A stretch of 52,179 nt of DNA from an uncultured bacterium (GTDB lineage: Bacteria; Bacillota; Clostridia; Lachnospirales; Lachnospiraceae), in NCBI GenBank assembly GCA_947063875.1, contig CAMSTY010000021.1:1-52179 (forward strand), given 5' to 3'. Of this stretch, positions 42,506 through 51,700 are shown piece by piece; positions within the stretch are counted from its first letter, which is position 1, and each line of letters begins with the position of its first letter. The translations under genes and the position numbers were made by a program. The notes under the pieces are model-generated. The model had not been told where the DNA came from and did no database searches. It was given only the letters and a program-made list of their open reading frames with translations.

Positions 42506-43587
42506 GGCAGGCAGCGGTTCTGGGAAAGCCGGATACGAAGCGGACTCATTATCTGGGACGTGCAGCTCGGGAAGCCGGGCTGCATGTCCTGTTTTTGGAT
42601 TGGGACCGATGGAGGACGGATTTTCCGGAAGGGGAGATTTTTCTGAAGATTGACCCGCCGGTGTGGGACAGCGGCCTGCTGGGGCAGCTGGGAGGCCTGA
42701 CAGAGGATTATCGGCGGCAGCTGAGGGAGATTGGGAAGCTGGCGGATGTGAGGGATATGGAGTTTCTCAATAAGCCGGAAGCGATTGAGGCGCTTTTGGA
42801 TAAGCAAGGGTGTAAAAGGCGTCTGGAGGCGGCCGGGGTATCGGTGTCGGAGGAAATAAAACCAGAGGAAGCGGGCCTGATTGGGGAGGCAGAGCAGCTG
42901 CTGGAAATCATGCGGGCCCGGCGGGTGTATCAGGTGTTTATCAAGCCGGTCTGCGGTTCCGGGGCGGCGGGGGTTGCGGCATTCCGGTGGCAACCCGGGA
43001 GCGGCCGGATGGTTTTGTATACCTGTGCGAGAGAGATGACGAAGGAGGAGATATCGGAAAGGAAAGCGGAGGAATCAGGCGGGAGCCTGGTGAATACGAA
43101 AAGACTGCAAAGAATCACGGATTCCGGTCAGGTGCTTTCTATGGTGGGAAAGCTTTTGAGCCTGGGGTGTATCGTGGAACGATGGTATGCCAAAGCGGAA
43201 TATCGGGGTTTTTCTTATGATCTGCGGGCAGTGGTGCAGGATGAAAGGATGGATTTCTGCCTGGCCAGGCTGTCAAAGGGTCCGATCACGAACCTGCATT
43301 TGAATAATCATCCTCTGGAATGGAAGGCGCTGGGGTTTTCGGAGAGAAAGGCGGAGGAGATAGAAAAGCTGTGCCGTCGTGCCATGGCGTGTTTTCCGGG
43401 ACTGCGAAGCGCAGGGATTGATATCTTGCTGGAGAAGGGGGGCATGAGGCCCAGGATCATGGAGATGAATGCCCAGGGGGACCTGATCTATCAGGATATC
43501 TATGGGCAGAATGTGATCTATCGAAGGCAGGTGGAGATGATGCGGGAAGCGTGCATTGGACAGAGCGGGACAGAGGAAAGAATGTAA
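42502..43587 (+). CDS. STM4014-family ATP-grasp ligase
   Basis: ATP-grasp enzymes join a carboxylate to an amine, thiol or other nucleophile through an acyl phosphate. The 361-residue protein has an N-terminal domain (AAVLGKPDTKRTHYLGRAA), an ATP-binding segment VFIKPVCGSGAAGVAAF and the metal and catalytic region RIMEMNAQGDL near the end; GIDILLEKGG precedes it. It overlaps the LRR gene by 4 bases and the next gene is read in the same direction. In the cluster it is the best candidate for forming an amide or ester bond on an unknown acid. Confidence 0.82.
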   Translation: MRQAAVLGKPDTKRTHYLGRAAREAGLHVLFLDWDRWRTDFPEGEIFLKIDPPVWDSGLLGQLGGLTEDYRRQLREIGKLADVRDMEFLNKPEAIEALLDKQGCKRRLEAAGVSVSEEIKPEEAGLIGEAEQLLEIMRARRVYQVFIKPVCGSGAAGVAAFRWQPGSGRMVLYTCAREMTKEEISERKAEESGGSLVNTKRLQRITDSGQVLSMVGKLLSLGCIVERWYAKAEYRGFSYDLRAVVQDERMDFCLARLSKGPITNLHLNNHPLEWKALGFSERKAEEIEKLCRRAMACFPGLRSAGIDILLEKGGMRPRIMEMNAQGDLIYQDIYGQNVIYRRQVEMMREACIGQSGTEERM

Positions 43588-43655
43588 CAGAAGTATGCAG
43601 AAGATGCGTTGAAACAGATGAAAGTACTGGACTCAAAGGAAGGGGAGGAGAGAAA

Positions 43656-44534
43656 ATGGGGCATAGCGGTCAGGAGATGGCCGGGGAGGTTCCTTTCCGG
43701 CTGTTTCTGTCTTCGGAGGGGAGCCGGGAGCCTTCCGTGGATATGGGGCGGGTGGTAGGAACGCAGGATATTTTATTCATTTGCCTGGACACTTTGCGGT
43801 ATGATGCGGCTGTGGAAGAGGAGGCGGCGGGAAATACGCCGGCGCTGAGCCGGTATGGCCCCTGGGAGAAGCGTCAGGCGCCGGGGAATTTTACTTACCC
43901 CTCTCATCATGCCATGTTTGCGGGATTTCTGCCTTGTGCTTTTGAGGCCAGGAATCTGGCAGAGCGGGAAATGTTGTTTTTCCCGAAGCAGATCGGTATG
44001 GGGAGGCGGGTTCCCAAAGGAGCTTTTGGGTTCTCGGGAAGTACAATCATGGAGGGGTTGGAAAGGGAGGGCTACGATACCTGGTGTGTGGGCGGCGTGG
44101 CTTTTTTCGACAAGCGCTCTGACCTGGGCAAAGTGTTTCCGGGATATTTTCAAAAAAGCTATTGGAATCCTTCTTTTGCCTGTCCGGTGAAGGAGAGCAC
44201 TGCCAATCAGGTGGATTTTATCCTGAAAAAGCTTTCCGGGGCAGATGCGGGGAGGAGGATTTTTCTTTATCTGAATGTGGATGCCATCCATTATCCCAAT
44301 TATTTTTATCTGGAGGGCGAGGAGAATGACAGCCTGAGGAGCCATAAGGCGGCGCTGCGGTATGTGGATGGGCAGCTGGGCAGGCTGTTTACCGGATGGA
44401 AGCAGATGCGGGGCGGCTGTTTTGTGATCTGTTGTTCGGATCATGGGACTTGTTATGGAGAGGATGGCTGTCTGTTTCACGGGATTAACCATCCGGCGGT
44501 GAACACGGTTCCTTATAAGCATTTTTTTATCTGA
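43656..44534 (+). CDS. STM4013-family hydrolase, alkaline-phosphatase superfamily
   Basis: The 292-residue protein is a small member of the alkaline phosphatase and sulfatase superfamily, which cleaves phosphate or sulfate esters or moves phospho-groups. Visible: metal-binding FICLDTLRYDAA, a nucleophile region NFTYPSHHAMFAGFLP in which a threonine or serine stands where sulfatases have Cys, and the metal site CCSDHGTCYGEDG followed by FHGINHP. The start chosen is ATG 43656 behind GGAGGAGA; an earlier frame start at 43551 would overlap the ATP-grasp gene. It belongs to the same transcript as its neighbours. Confidence 0.82.
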   Translation: MGHSGQEMAGEVPFRLFLSSEGSREPSVDMGRVVGTQDILFICLDTLRYDAAVEEEAAGNTPALSRYGPWEKRQAPGNFTYPSHHAMFAGFLPCAFEARNLAEREMLFFPKQIGMGRRVPKGAFGFSGSTIMEGLEREGYDTWCVGGVAFFDKRSDLGKVFPGYFQKSYWNPSFACPVKESTANQVDFILKKLSGADAGRRIFLYLNVDAIHYPNYFYLEGEENDSLRSHKAALRYVDGQLGRLFTGWKQMRGGCFVICCSDHGTCYGEDGCLFHGINHPAVNTVPYKHFFI

Positions 44535-44569
44535 TTTAAGCTGGATGGCGGGTTTTGGAGGTTGGTTTT

Positions 44570-46081
44570 ATGAATCCTTATGTGCAGTATATGTATAGTT
44601 ATCCTCATAAGACGGCGTATCGTCCATTGGAGGGAGTTTGCTTGGATGAGTATGCAGGATTGTTGGCGGGAAAGGGACATGGCCTTTATCTGCATGTGCC
44701 TTTTTGCCAGGGAAAATGTGGATATTGTAATCTGTTTTCGGTGACAGGACAGGATGCGCAGGCGATAGAGCGGTATCTGGATGGGGTGGAACGACAAAGC
44801 CGGCAGTATCAGGAGCTTCTGATGCCCTATGGAACGGAATTTTCGGAATTTACCATTGGGGGCGGGACGCCGCTTTTGCTGTCGGGGGAGCAGCTGGAGG
44901 GGATGTTTGCCCTGGTGAGGCGTCATTTTGCTTTGGAGGAAGGGGCGCAGATCGGGATTGAGACGGCGCCGAATCAGACAGAGCGAGGCAAGCTGGAACT
45001 TTTGAAGCAGGAAGGTGTTTGCAGGGTCAGTATGGGGATTCAGAGCTTTTTTGATGAGGAACTGGGAACGCTGAGGCGGGGGCACCGGGCAAACCAGGCC
45101 AGGGAGGCTCTGGGAATGCTGATGTCCATGGGATTTCCCCGTGTAAATGTGGATTTTATCTATGGAATTCCGGGACAGACGGTAGATTCCCTACAGGCTT
45201 CTCTGAGGGAGGCTGTCGGTTTTGGGGTGGATGAGATTTTCTTGTATCCTCTTTATGTGAAGCATGGGGCCGGACTGGTGCAAGAAGGCGTGGTAATAGA
45301 CCCCGAGTATGCTTATCTGCAGTATCGGGAGATGTGCGGGTATCTGCGGGCGGAGGGTTTCCGACAGGATTCCATGCGGCGGTTTGTGCGGAAGAGGGGG
45401 AGGAAAGCCCAAAAGGCATATTTGAGAGAAAACGGCGGGAATGATGACGTCAGAGAGGCGCATTTGAGGGGAAACGGCGGGAATGACGACGAGTGGAGGA
45501 AGGAGAAACGGGAATTCTCAGAATGCGGCTTTGGAACTTCGCTGGCCTTGGGATGCGGCGGGAGAAGCTATGTGGGAAGGCTTCATTTTTGCACGCCTTA
45601 TGCAGTGACCCAGGAGAGCTGCCTGGAACAGCTGAGAAGGTTTGAGGCTACGGCGGATTTCTCGAAAGTGCAGCATGGGATTTTGCTGTCTGAGGAGGAG
45701 CAGAGGCGGCGGTATGTGATTCGCCATCTGCTGATTCGTCCGGGGATTGCGTTGAGAAGGTATGAGGAAGCGTTTGGCTCTCCGGTGCTGGAGGATTTTC
45801 CGGTATTGAAGGAGTGGACGGAAAAAGGGTGGCTGCAGGAGGAAGAGGCAGGGGATGCTTATGGCCGGGAGAAGGATGAATTGCGGACAGAGGCTGCCGG
45901 TGCCAGTAACAAAGGAAAAACGCCGGAATGCTTCCTGACTTTGACGGAGGAAGGGATGGGACTTTCGGACTATCTGGGGCCAATGCTGGCTTCCGGCGAG
46001 GTATGGGGGAAAATGAAAGAATGGGAGGCAGTCTATGAGCCCAGAGGTGGTTTTCTATCGGGGGAGCCTGAAAAGCTGTAA
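44570..46081 (+). CDS. STM4012-family radical SAM protein (HemN-like)
   Basis: This 503-residue enzyme cleaves SAM with a [4Fe-4S] cluster to make a 5'-deoxyadenosyl radical. Cys46, Cys50 and Cys53 form the C-x3-C-x2-C motif (PFCQGKCGYCNLFS), and FTIGGGTPLLL is the glycine-rich SAM site; the VNVDFIYGIPGQT block is typical of HemN relatives. The C-terminal HemN_C-like part is present (RRRYVIRHLLIRPGIALRRY). It is not coproporphyrinogen dehydrogenase: the context and gene order match STM4012. A 14-residue unit is repeated twice at residues 283-310 (see separate entry). The start is ATG 44570 behind GGAGG; the stop lies inside the next gene. Confidence 0.85.
   Translation: MNPYVQYMYSYPHKTAYRPLEGVCLDEYAGLLAGKGHGLYLHVPFCQGKCGYCNLFSVTGQDAQAIERYLDGVERQSRQYQELLMPYGTEFSEFTIGGGTPLLLSGEQLEGMFALVRRHFALEEGAQIGIETAPNQTERGKLELLKQEGVCRVSMGIQSFFDEELGTLRRGHRANQAREALGMLMSMGFPRVNVDFIYGIPGQTVDSLQASLREAVGFGVDEIFLYPLYVKHGAGLVQEGVVIDPEYAYLQYREMCGYLRAEGFRQDSMRRFVRKRGRKAQKAYLRENGGNDDVREAHLRGNGGNDDEWRKEKREFSECGFGTSLALGCGGRSYVGRLHFCTPYAVTQESCLEQLRRFEATADFSKVQHGILLSEEEQRRRYVIRHLLIRPGIALRRYEEAFGSPVLEDFPVLKEWTEKGWLQEEEAGDAYGREKDELRTEAAGASNKGKTPECFLTLTEEGMGLSDYLGPMLASGEVWGKMKEWEAVYEPRGGFLSGEPEKL
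45416..45499 (+). repeat. In-frame 42-base tandem duplication inside the STM4012-family gene
   Basis: Two 42-base units begin at 45416 and 45458 and encode AYLRENGGNDDVRE and AHLRGNGGNDDEWR. They differ at several bases, so the duplication is not brand new. The Asn/Gly/Asp-rich segment is inserted in an otherwise HemN-like fold and looks like a flexible loop. Confidence 0.7.
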
Positions 46082-47573
46082 TTACCAATGCAGCTATTGT
46101 CCCTTTTCCAAGCATCGGACTTCTCAGAGAGAACAAGAACGCGACCGGAGGGAATGGTTTCGCTTTGTGAATCGTCTTGTCAAAGGAAAAGGGCCGGGGA
46201 ATGTTCGGGCCTTGATGGTGGCGCCTTACGGGGAGGCGTTGATTCATCCCTGGTACTGGGAGGGACTGGCGGAGGTCAGCCAGGCAGAGAATATGGAGGC
46301 CATAGGAGCACAGACGAATCTGAGTTTTCTACTGGAAAAGTCGCTGGAGTATTATGAAAAGTCCAAAGGAAAGGTGGAAAAGCTGCGGCTGTGGGGGACT
46401 TTTCACCCGGAGATGACCAGGCCGGAGGAGTTTGCAAGGAAGTGCAGGCAGGTATGGGACGCAGGAATTGCCCTCTCGGTGGGGGCAGTGGGCGTGCCGG
46501 GGAATCTGGAACAGATTCGGAGGCTGCGCAGCTTGCTGCCGGAGGAGATTTATCTGTGGGTGAATAAAATGGATGGTTTGAAGCGGGAGTATACGGAAGC
46601 GGAGAAGGAGGCGTTTCTGGAACTGGACCCTTATTTCTGGCAGGAACTGACGCCGGTGCCGGCGGATGTGGAGCAGTGCCGGGGAAGGCTTTTTGTGGAG
46701 AGCGACGGAAGGATGAGGATATGTAATATCGGGAGGGTGATGGAGGGAAACTGGTATGAGGAAGGTGGCGCGCATGGGCCGGAAGAGGAGGAGCGGGAAA
46801 ACAGAGGGCAAAACGTCCGGGGAATGCCTCTGCGGTGCGGCCGAAAGTGGTGCTCCTGTTATCTGGCATATGGAGGCCGGGCAGATTATATAAATCAGAT
46901 CTTGTTTGGCCCATATCCGGTTTTTCGGATTCCAAGACGGCCCAAAGCGGTGTTCTTAGATATAATGGGGACATTGTTACCGAAAGAGGCGCTGGGCGAG
47001 GGGAAAGGCTTGGAAAATTCCCGAGTCCCGCTTAGGACGAAGCTGGCGCTGGAAACTCTAAGGAGGGAGGGAACGCTTCTCTTTCAGGCCACCACATTGC
47101 CGGAGAAAGACGCCAGAGAAATCTGCCAGGAGATCGGAACGTTTTTTTCCGGCGGCGTATTTGCCGGGGGAGCGCACGTATATGCCGAGTGGGAAAATGG
47201 GCGGCAGGAATATTTTCACCGGTTAGAATGCGGTTCCCTGTCCGGGATAGAAGCATTAAAAAAAGAACTTGGCTTTCGGATGCTGTCCTATCGGAATGGG
47301 GAGATGCTTTATAAACTGACACTGGTTCGTCCGGGAAGGAGACCCTGGAACTGCGAGGAGCAGCAGCGGCTGGAGGAGGCCCTGGATCTTCGGTATCGGG
47401 GCAGGGTCCGGTGGGTTCGGGAGGATTTTTGCCTGCAGCTGGTAGCAAGAGAGGCCACTAAGGCCAACGGGGTGCGGATGATCTGCGGATGGCTGGGGAT
47501 TCCTTTGTCTGAGACCGGGGCGGCGGGGGATTCGCCGGAGGATGAGGAGATGACGGGATTGTGGAAACAATGA
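46035..47573 (+). CDS. STM4011-family radical SAM protein fused to a HAD phosphatase domain
   Basis: The first 300 residues are a radical SAM enzyme: Cys15, Cys19 and Cys22 (CNYQCSYC), LMVAPYGEALIHPWY, and a second cysteine set near the domain end (VEQCRGRLF, RMRICNIG, LRCGRKWCSCYL) resembling an auxiliary Fe-S cluster site. From residue 305 there is a HAD-like domain: nucleophile block AVFLDIMGTLL (Asp309, but Met311 where the general-acid Asp should be), a threonine motif FQATTLP and the C-terminal GDSPEDEEM metal motif. The two are in one frame of 512 residues with no stop. It overlaps the STM4012 gene by 47 bases, so expression is coupled. The HAD half may be a phosphatase or a degenerate binding module. 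Confidence 0.82.
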   Translation: MSPEVVFYRGSLKSCNYQCSYCPFSKHRTSQREQERDRREWFRFVNRLVKGKGPGNVRALMVAPYGEALIHPWYWEGLAEVSQAENMEAIGAQTNLSFLLEKSLEYYEKSKGKVEKLRLWGTFHPEMTRPEEFARKCRQVWDAGIALSVGAVGVPGNLEQIRRLRSLLPEEIYLWVNKMDGLKREYTEAEKEAFLELDPYFWQELTPVPADVEQCRGRLFVESDGRMRICNIGRVMEGNWYEEGGAHGPEEEERENRGQNVRGMPLRCGRKWCSCYLAYGGRADYINQILFGPYPVFRIPRRPKAVFLDIMGTLLPKEALGEGKGLENSRVPLRTKLALETLRREGTLLFQATTLPEKDAREICQEIGTFFSGGVFAGGAHVYAEWENGRQEYFHRLECGSLSGIEALKKELGFRMLSYRNGEMLYKLTLVRPGRRPWNCEEQQRLEEALDLRYRGRVRWVREDFCLQLVAREATKANGVRMICGWLGIPLSETGAAGDSPEDEEMTGLWKQ

Positions 47574-47725
47574 TGACGGCAGACGGACAGAGGCAGGGGG
47601 CAGAAGCCGTGCTTTTTTGAAAAACTCGCATCCTTTTTGAAATGAAAACTGACAAAAATGTTGTTATGATGGATTTATCCGTTCATCGGGAACGTTTAAA
47701 GTTTCGGCAAGGAGGAGAGAGAAAG

Positions 47726-48958
47726 ATGTTTGTGATCTATCAGGAAGGGATGAAAAAGCCGGTCCGGGTCTGGCTGGAGGGGAGAGAGCAGATAGAGGAA
47801 AGCTGTTTGCAGCAGGCATATCATCTGGCGGATCTGCCGTTTCTACACAAGTGGGTTTGCCTGATGCCGGATACCCACACAGGGAAAGGGATGCCGATCG
47901 GCGGGGTGATTGCGACAAAGGATGTGATAATTCCCAATGCAGTGGGCGTGGACATTGGATGTGGCATGAATTTTGTATCCACAAATGTCCCTGTGAAGGA
48001 GGTCCGTCCGGTGATGACCGGTAACGGAACGCTGGTGCAGGCCATGATTTCGGATATTATGCGGAATATTCCAGTGGGATATAATTCCCATAAGATGCGG
48101 CAGCCTTCGGCGGTCCTTGACCGGGCGCGGGAGCAGGAGGAACTTTACCGGCCCAATGAGGAATTGTATCCGCTGATTGAAGATGCCTATTATCAGGTGG
48201 GGACTTTGGGAGGCGGCAACCATTTTATTGAACTGCAGGAGGATACACAGGGATTTCTGGGGATTATGATTCATTCCGGCAGCCGTCATTTTGGGAAACG
48301 GATCTGTGACGATTACCACCAGAAAGCCCGTGTGCTCAATCAGATGTGGCACAGCCAGGTGCCGGATGAATACCGGCTGGCATTTCTTCCGGTAACATCC
48401 AGGGAAGGGCAGGAATATATTACCTGGATGAAGCTTGCCATGGAGTATGCGTTTGAGAATCGGCAGCAGATGATGGAGCGGGTAAAGGAAGTGGTGCGGG
48501 AAAAGGTGGGGAAGTTTCTGAACCGGCCGGTGGAATTTTCGGAGGAAATTAATTGCCACCACAATTATGCGGCGCTGGAACACCATTATGACGCGGATGT
48601 ATGGGTGCACCGCAAAGGAGCCACCCGGGCGCGGGAGGGCGAACTGGCGGTGATTCCAGGTGCGATGGGTTCCTACAGCTATGTGGTGCGGGGAAAGGGA
48701 AATCCGGAAAGCTTTTGCAGTTCTTCCCATGGGGCGGGGAGGGCCTATTCCCGGAAGGGGGCTATGGAGGCATTTACCTGCGAGAAGGTGATCTGTGACT
48801 TGAAGGAACAGGGAGTTGTGCTGGGGAAGAATAAAAAGTCGGATGTGGCGGAGGAGTGCCGTTTTGCCTATAAGGACATCCGGACTGTCATGCAGAACCA
48901 GCAGGATCTGGTAGAGGTGGTGACGGAACTTAAGACGGTGGGGGTGGTGAAAGGATAG
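47726..48958 (+). CDS. rtcB: RtcB-type RNA 3'-phosphate ligase
   Basis: RtcB joins RNA 2',3'-cyclic or 3'-phosphate ends to 5'-OH ends with GTP and manganese. The 410-residue protein has DIGCGM (Cys79, metal ligand), LGGGNHFIE, HSGSRHFG, and CSSSHGAGRAYSR with the guanylated histidine. The start is ATG 47726 behind AGGAGAGAG; an earlier frame start at 47642 lacks a ribosome site. It follows the radical SAM cluster after 152 bases in the same direction without a clear terminator, so it may be expressed with it or as a separate RNA-repair gene. Confidence 0.9.
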   Translation: MFVIYQEGMKKPVRVWLEGREQIEESCLQQAYHLADLPFLHKWVCLMPDTHTGKGMPIGGVIATKDVIIPNAVGVDIGCGMNFVSTNVPVKEVRPVMTGNGTLVQAMISDIMRNIPVGYNSHKMRQPSAVLDRAREQEELYRPNEELYPLIEDAYYQVGTLGGGNHFIELQEDTQGFLGIMIHSGSRHFGKRICDDYHQKARVLNQMWHSQVPDEYRLAFLPVTSREGQEYITWMKLAMEYAFENRQQMMERVKEVVREKVGKFLNRPVEFSEEINCHHNYAALEHHYDADVWVHRKGATRAREGELAVIPGAMGSYSYVVRGKGNPESFCSSSHGAGRAYSRKGAMEAFTCEKVICDLKEQGVVLGKNKKSDVAEECRFAYKDIRTVMQNQQDLVEVVTELKTVGVVKG

Positions 48959-49022
48959 GAAAGCTGCGGATTCTGCAAGAGTATTTTGCCGTGGGTTTTT
49001 GCCGGAATAGAATGCAGGTACA

Positions 49023-50354
49023 CTAGCTGGGGATGTGTTTTTTGTAGTAAAAATAGCAGGGAACCTCTACTAACAGCATGACGCTCCAGCCAATGGCGCA
49101 GGCAAAGGCGACTCCGTCGATGCCGATTCCGGGAACCAGGAGATAGACGAAGATTACCCGCAGGGAGGTTTGAATCAAGGTGCCCAGGAGGGGGAGGGCC
49201 ATGTTCCCCATTCCCCGGAAAAATCCCTGGAAGCCATTGGTAAAGCCGGGAAAGATATAGAAAACGGCCATAAGGCTTAAGTAACTGCATCCCAAGGCGA
49301 CTACTTCTGTCTCGCCGGAGCTGACAAAAAGCTGCATAAAGGGACGTTTTAGCAGCCAGGTAACGGCGCAAATCAGAATCCAGTAGGTAAATTCCAGGGT
49401 CAGCCCGGCGGCAAACCCCTGGGTGATCCGCTTATATTTTCCGGCTCCCCGGTTCTGGGCGGTAAAAGTAGTGATGCCGTGGGAGATGCTTTGCTCCGGC
49501 AGGCAGGCGTAGTCGTCGATGCGGGTTGCCGCATTATAGCTGGCAATAGCATTAATGCCCATGGTATTGACGCAGCCCTGGATGAGCAGCTTTCCCACCG
49601 GTTGGCAGGCCTGCTGGAGAGCGGTGACGGTCCCGTATTGCAATGTTCTCCTTAACAGTCCTGAGTCAATGCAAAATTCCTTTATCTCAAGCCGGAGCAG
49701 AGGGATTTTTCGGTATATGTAGCAAATACACAGAATGGCGGAAGCGCCCTCTGCAATCACGGTGGTTATGGCGGAACAGACGATGCCCAGGCGGAAAACG
49801 CCGATCAGGATGATATCCAGAATGCCGTTTAGTACGGAGGCAAAGGCCAAAAATTTCAGGGGGGTTTTGGAATCTCCGATGCTTTTTAATGCGGCGGAAA
49901 TAGCATTATAAAAATAGGTAAAGGGAGTGCCTAAAAAGACGATGCGCAGATAAAGGGAGGCAATGTCCAGGATCTCTTCCGGGACGGAAAGGAGTATTAA
50001 CAAAGGGCGTGAGAGGAAAAGGCCCAAAAAGGCAAGGGCCAGGGAGAAGTACAGTCCGAACACGGCTGTGGTAGCCATCTCTTTTTTTACGTTTTCCGGT
50101 TCGCCCGCGCCGAAAAATTCGCTCATCAGCACAGAAGAGCCGATGCAGATACCGGAGATCCCCAGAACCGTAATGTTCATCACCGGGTTGGCTGTCCCCA
50201 CTGCAGCGAGAGCCTCTTTTCCGATAAAACGGCCTACAATAATGGAATCTACCGCATTGTAGGTCAGCTGGAACAGATTTCCCAGGATTAAGGGGATGGA
50301 ATATGCAATCAGATGCTTGGTAATGTTTCCTTCGGTCATTTGGACAGCTGCCAT
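49023..50354 (-). CDS. MATE-family efflux transporter
   Basis: The 443-residue protein has twelve hydrophobic helices and the MatE repeats (ITKHLIAYSIPLILGNLFQL, then NAVDSIIVGRFIGKEALAAV, and the matching VSNGF/FTNGFQGFFRGMGN half). It exports drugs or cationic metabolites with sodium or proton coupling. The start at 50354 follows GGGAGG. It is convergent with rtcB, with a 64-base gap that shows no clear terminator. Confidence 0.9.
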   Translation of the reverse strand: MAAVQMTEGNITKHLIAYSIPLILGNLFQLTYNAVDSIIVGRFIGKEALAAVGTANPVMNITVLGISGICIGSSVLMSEFFGAGEPENVKKEMATTAVFGLYFSLALAFLGLFLSRPLLILLSVPEEILDIASLYLRIVFLGTPFTYFYNAISAALKSIGDSKTPLKFLAFASVLNGILDIILIGVFRLGIVCSAITTVIAEGASAILCICYIYRKIPLLRLEIKEFCIDSGLLRRTLQYGTVTALQQACQPVGKLLIQGCVNTMGINAIASYNAATRIDDYACLPEQSISHGITTFTAQNRGAGKYKRITQGFAAGLTLEFTYWILICAVTWLLKRPFMQLFVSSGETEVVALGCSYLSLMAVFYIFPGFTNGFQGFFRGMGNMALPLLGTLIQTSLRVIFVYLLVPGIGIDGVAFACAIGWSVMLLVEVPCYFYYKKHIPS

Positions 50355-50393
50355 AGCGGACGGTTTCCTCCCTTTTCGTAAGCATTTATAAAG

Positions 50394-50437
50394 AAGACGC
50401 CGCAGAATCTTTTGCCTGAAGGATTCTGCGGCGTCTT
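50394..50437 (-). terminator. Terminator after metK
   Basis: A perfect 16-base inverted repeat, AAGACGCCGCAGAATC (50394-50409) and its complement (50422-50437), lies 14 bases after the metK stop on the minus strand. The flanking T tract is weak, but the stem is strong. Confidence 0.8.
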
Positions 50438-50450
50438 TCCTGCTTTGATA

Positions 50451-51638
50451 TTACAGATATTTTTTCAGCGTGTCTGCCTTATCCAGACGCTCCCAGGGCA
50501 GATCCAGATCCGTTCTTCCGAAGTGTCCGTATGCGGCGGTCTGCCGGTAAATCGGTCTTCTCAGATCCAGCATTTTGATAATTCCAGCCGGCCGCAAATC
50601 AAAGTTTTCCCGGATAATTTCCACCAGCTTCTCGTTGCTCAGCTTTCCGGTCCCGAAGGTGTCTACCATAATGGAGGTGGGATAAGCCACTCCGATGGCA
50701 TAGGAAAGCTGAATCTCACATTTGTCTGCCAGTCCGGCGGCCACCAGGTTCTTCGCGGCATAACGTGCGGCATAAGCGGCAGAGCGGTCTACCTTGGTGC
50801 AGTCTTTTCCGGAGAAAGCCCCGCCGCCATGACGGGCATAGCCGCCGTAAGTATCTACAATAATCTTACGGCCGGTCAGTCCGCTGTCTCCGTGAGGCCC
50901 GCCGATCACAAACCGGCCGGTCGGGTTGACAAAGAATTTGGTGTTTTCGTCAATGAGTTCAGCCGGAAGCACCTCGTCAAAAACGTATTTCTTTATATCC
51001 TGGTGAATCTGTGACTGTTCTACATCGGCGTCGTGCTGGGTAGAAAGGACGACAGCTTCCAGCCGGAGAGGCTTTCCGTTTTCGTCGTATTCCACGGTAA
51101 CCTGGCTTTTTCCGTCCGGTCTCAGATAGGGCAGCGTGCCGTTTTTACGCACCTCGGTCAGACGGCGGGCCAGTTTGTGGGCAAGAGCGATGGGATAGGG
51201 CATATACTCTTCCGTTTCGTTGCTGGCAAAACCGAACATCATTCCCTGGTCTCCGGCGCCGATGGCGGCCAGTTCACTGTCCGTCATCCGGTTCTCTTTT
51301 GCCTCCAGGGCTTTGTCTACGCCCATGGCAATATCGCCGGACTGTTCATCTAACGCGACGATTACGCCGCAGGTATTGCAGTCAAAGCCGTACTCAGCGT
51401 TGTCATATCCAATCTCCCGTACGGTATCCCGGACGAGTTTCTGGATATCGACATAGCCTTTGGTCGTGATTTCGCCCATCACCAAAACAAGTCCCGTGGT
51501 GGTGCACGTCTCGCAGGCCACACGGCTCATCGGATCTTGTTCCATCAGTGCATCCAAAATAGCGTCTGAAATGGCATCGCACATTTTGTCCGGATGTCCT
51601 TCTGTCACGGACTCCGAGGTAAATAATAATTTTTCCAT
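50451..51638 (-). CDS. metK: S-adenosylmethionine synthetase
   Basis: MetK makes SAM from methionine and ATP. The 395-residue protein is full length with [20 protein letters not shown] at the start, [12 protein letters not shown] (ATP loop) and [16 protein letters not shown] (P-loop-like triphosphate site). The start chosen is ATG 51638 behind AAGGAGG; the frame continues to 51749 through the riboswitch terminator. It is controlled by the S-box riboswitch and promoter upstream and ended by a strong hairpin. Confidence 0.96.
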   Translation of the reverse strand: MEKLLFTSESVTEGHPDKMCDAISDAILDALMEQDPMSRVACETCTTTGLVLVMGEITTKGYVDIQKLVRDTVREIGYDNAEYGFDCNTCGVIVALDEQSGDIAMGVDKALEAKENRMTDSELAAIGAGDQGMMFGFASNETEEYMPYPIALAHKLARRLTEVRKNGTLPYLRPDGKSQVTVEYDENGKPLRLEAVVLSTQHDADVEQSQIHQDIKKYVFDEVLPAELIDENTKFFVNPTGRFVIGGPHGDSGLTGRKIIVDTYGGYARHGGGAFSGKDCTKVDRSAAYAARYAAKNLVAAGLADKCEIQLSYAIGVAYPTSIMVDTFGTGKLSNEKLVEIIRENFDLRPAGIIKMLDLRRPIYRQTAAYGHFGRTDLDLPWERLDKADTLKKYL

Positions 51639-51700
51639 TGAACCTTCCTCCTTAGAATGGCATGTTTCTCGCGGATTTCTGTCAGTCTGGAAATCCGGAC

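Noticed and set aside
44570-46081. Annotation of the HemN-like gene as coproporphyrinogen III dehydrogenase
   Set aside because: The cluster context with STM4011-, 4013-, 4014- and 4015-type genes and the inserted loop argue for the STM4012 family instead.
47649-47670. CTGACA and TATGAT considered as an rtcB promoter
   Set aside because: The spacing is only 10 bases, too short for a sigma-A promoter.
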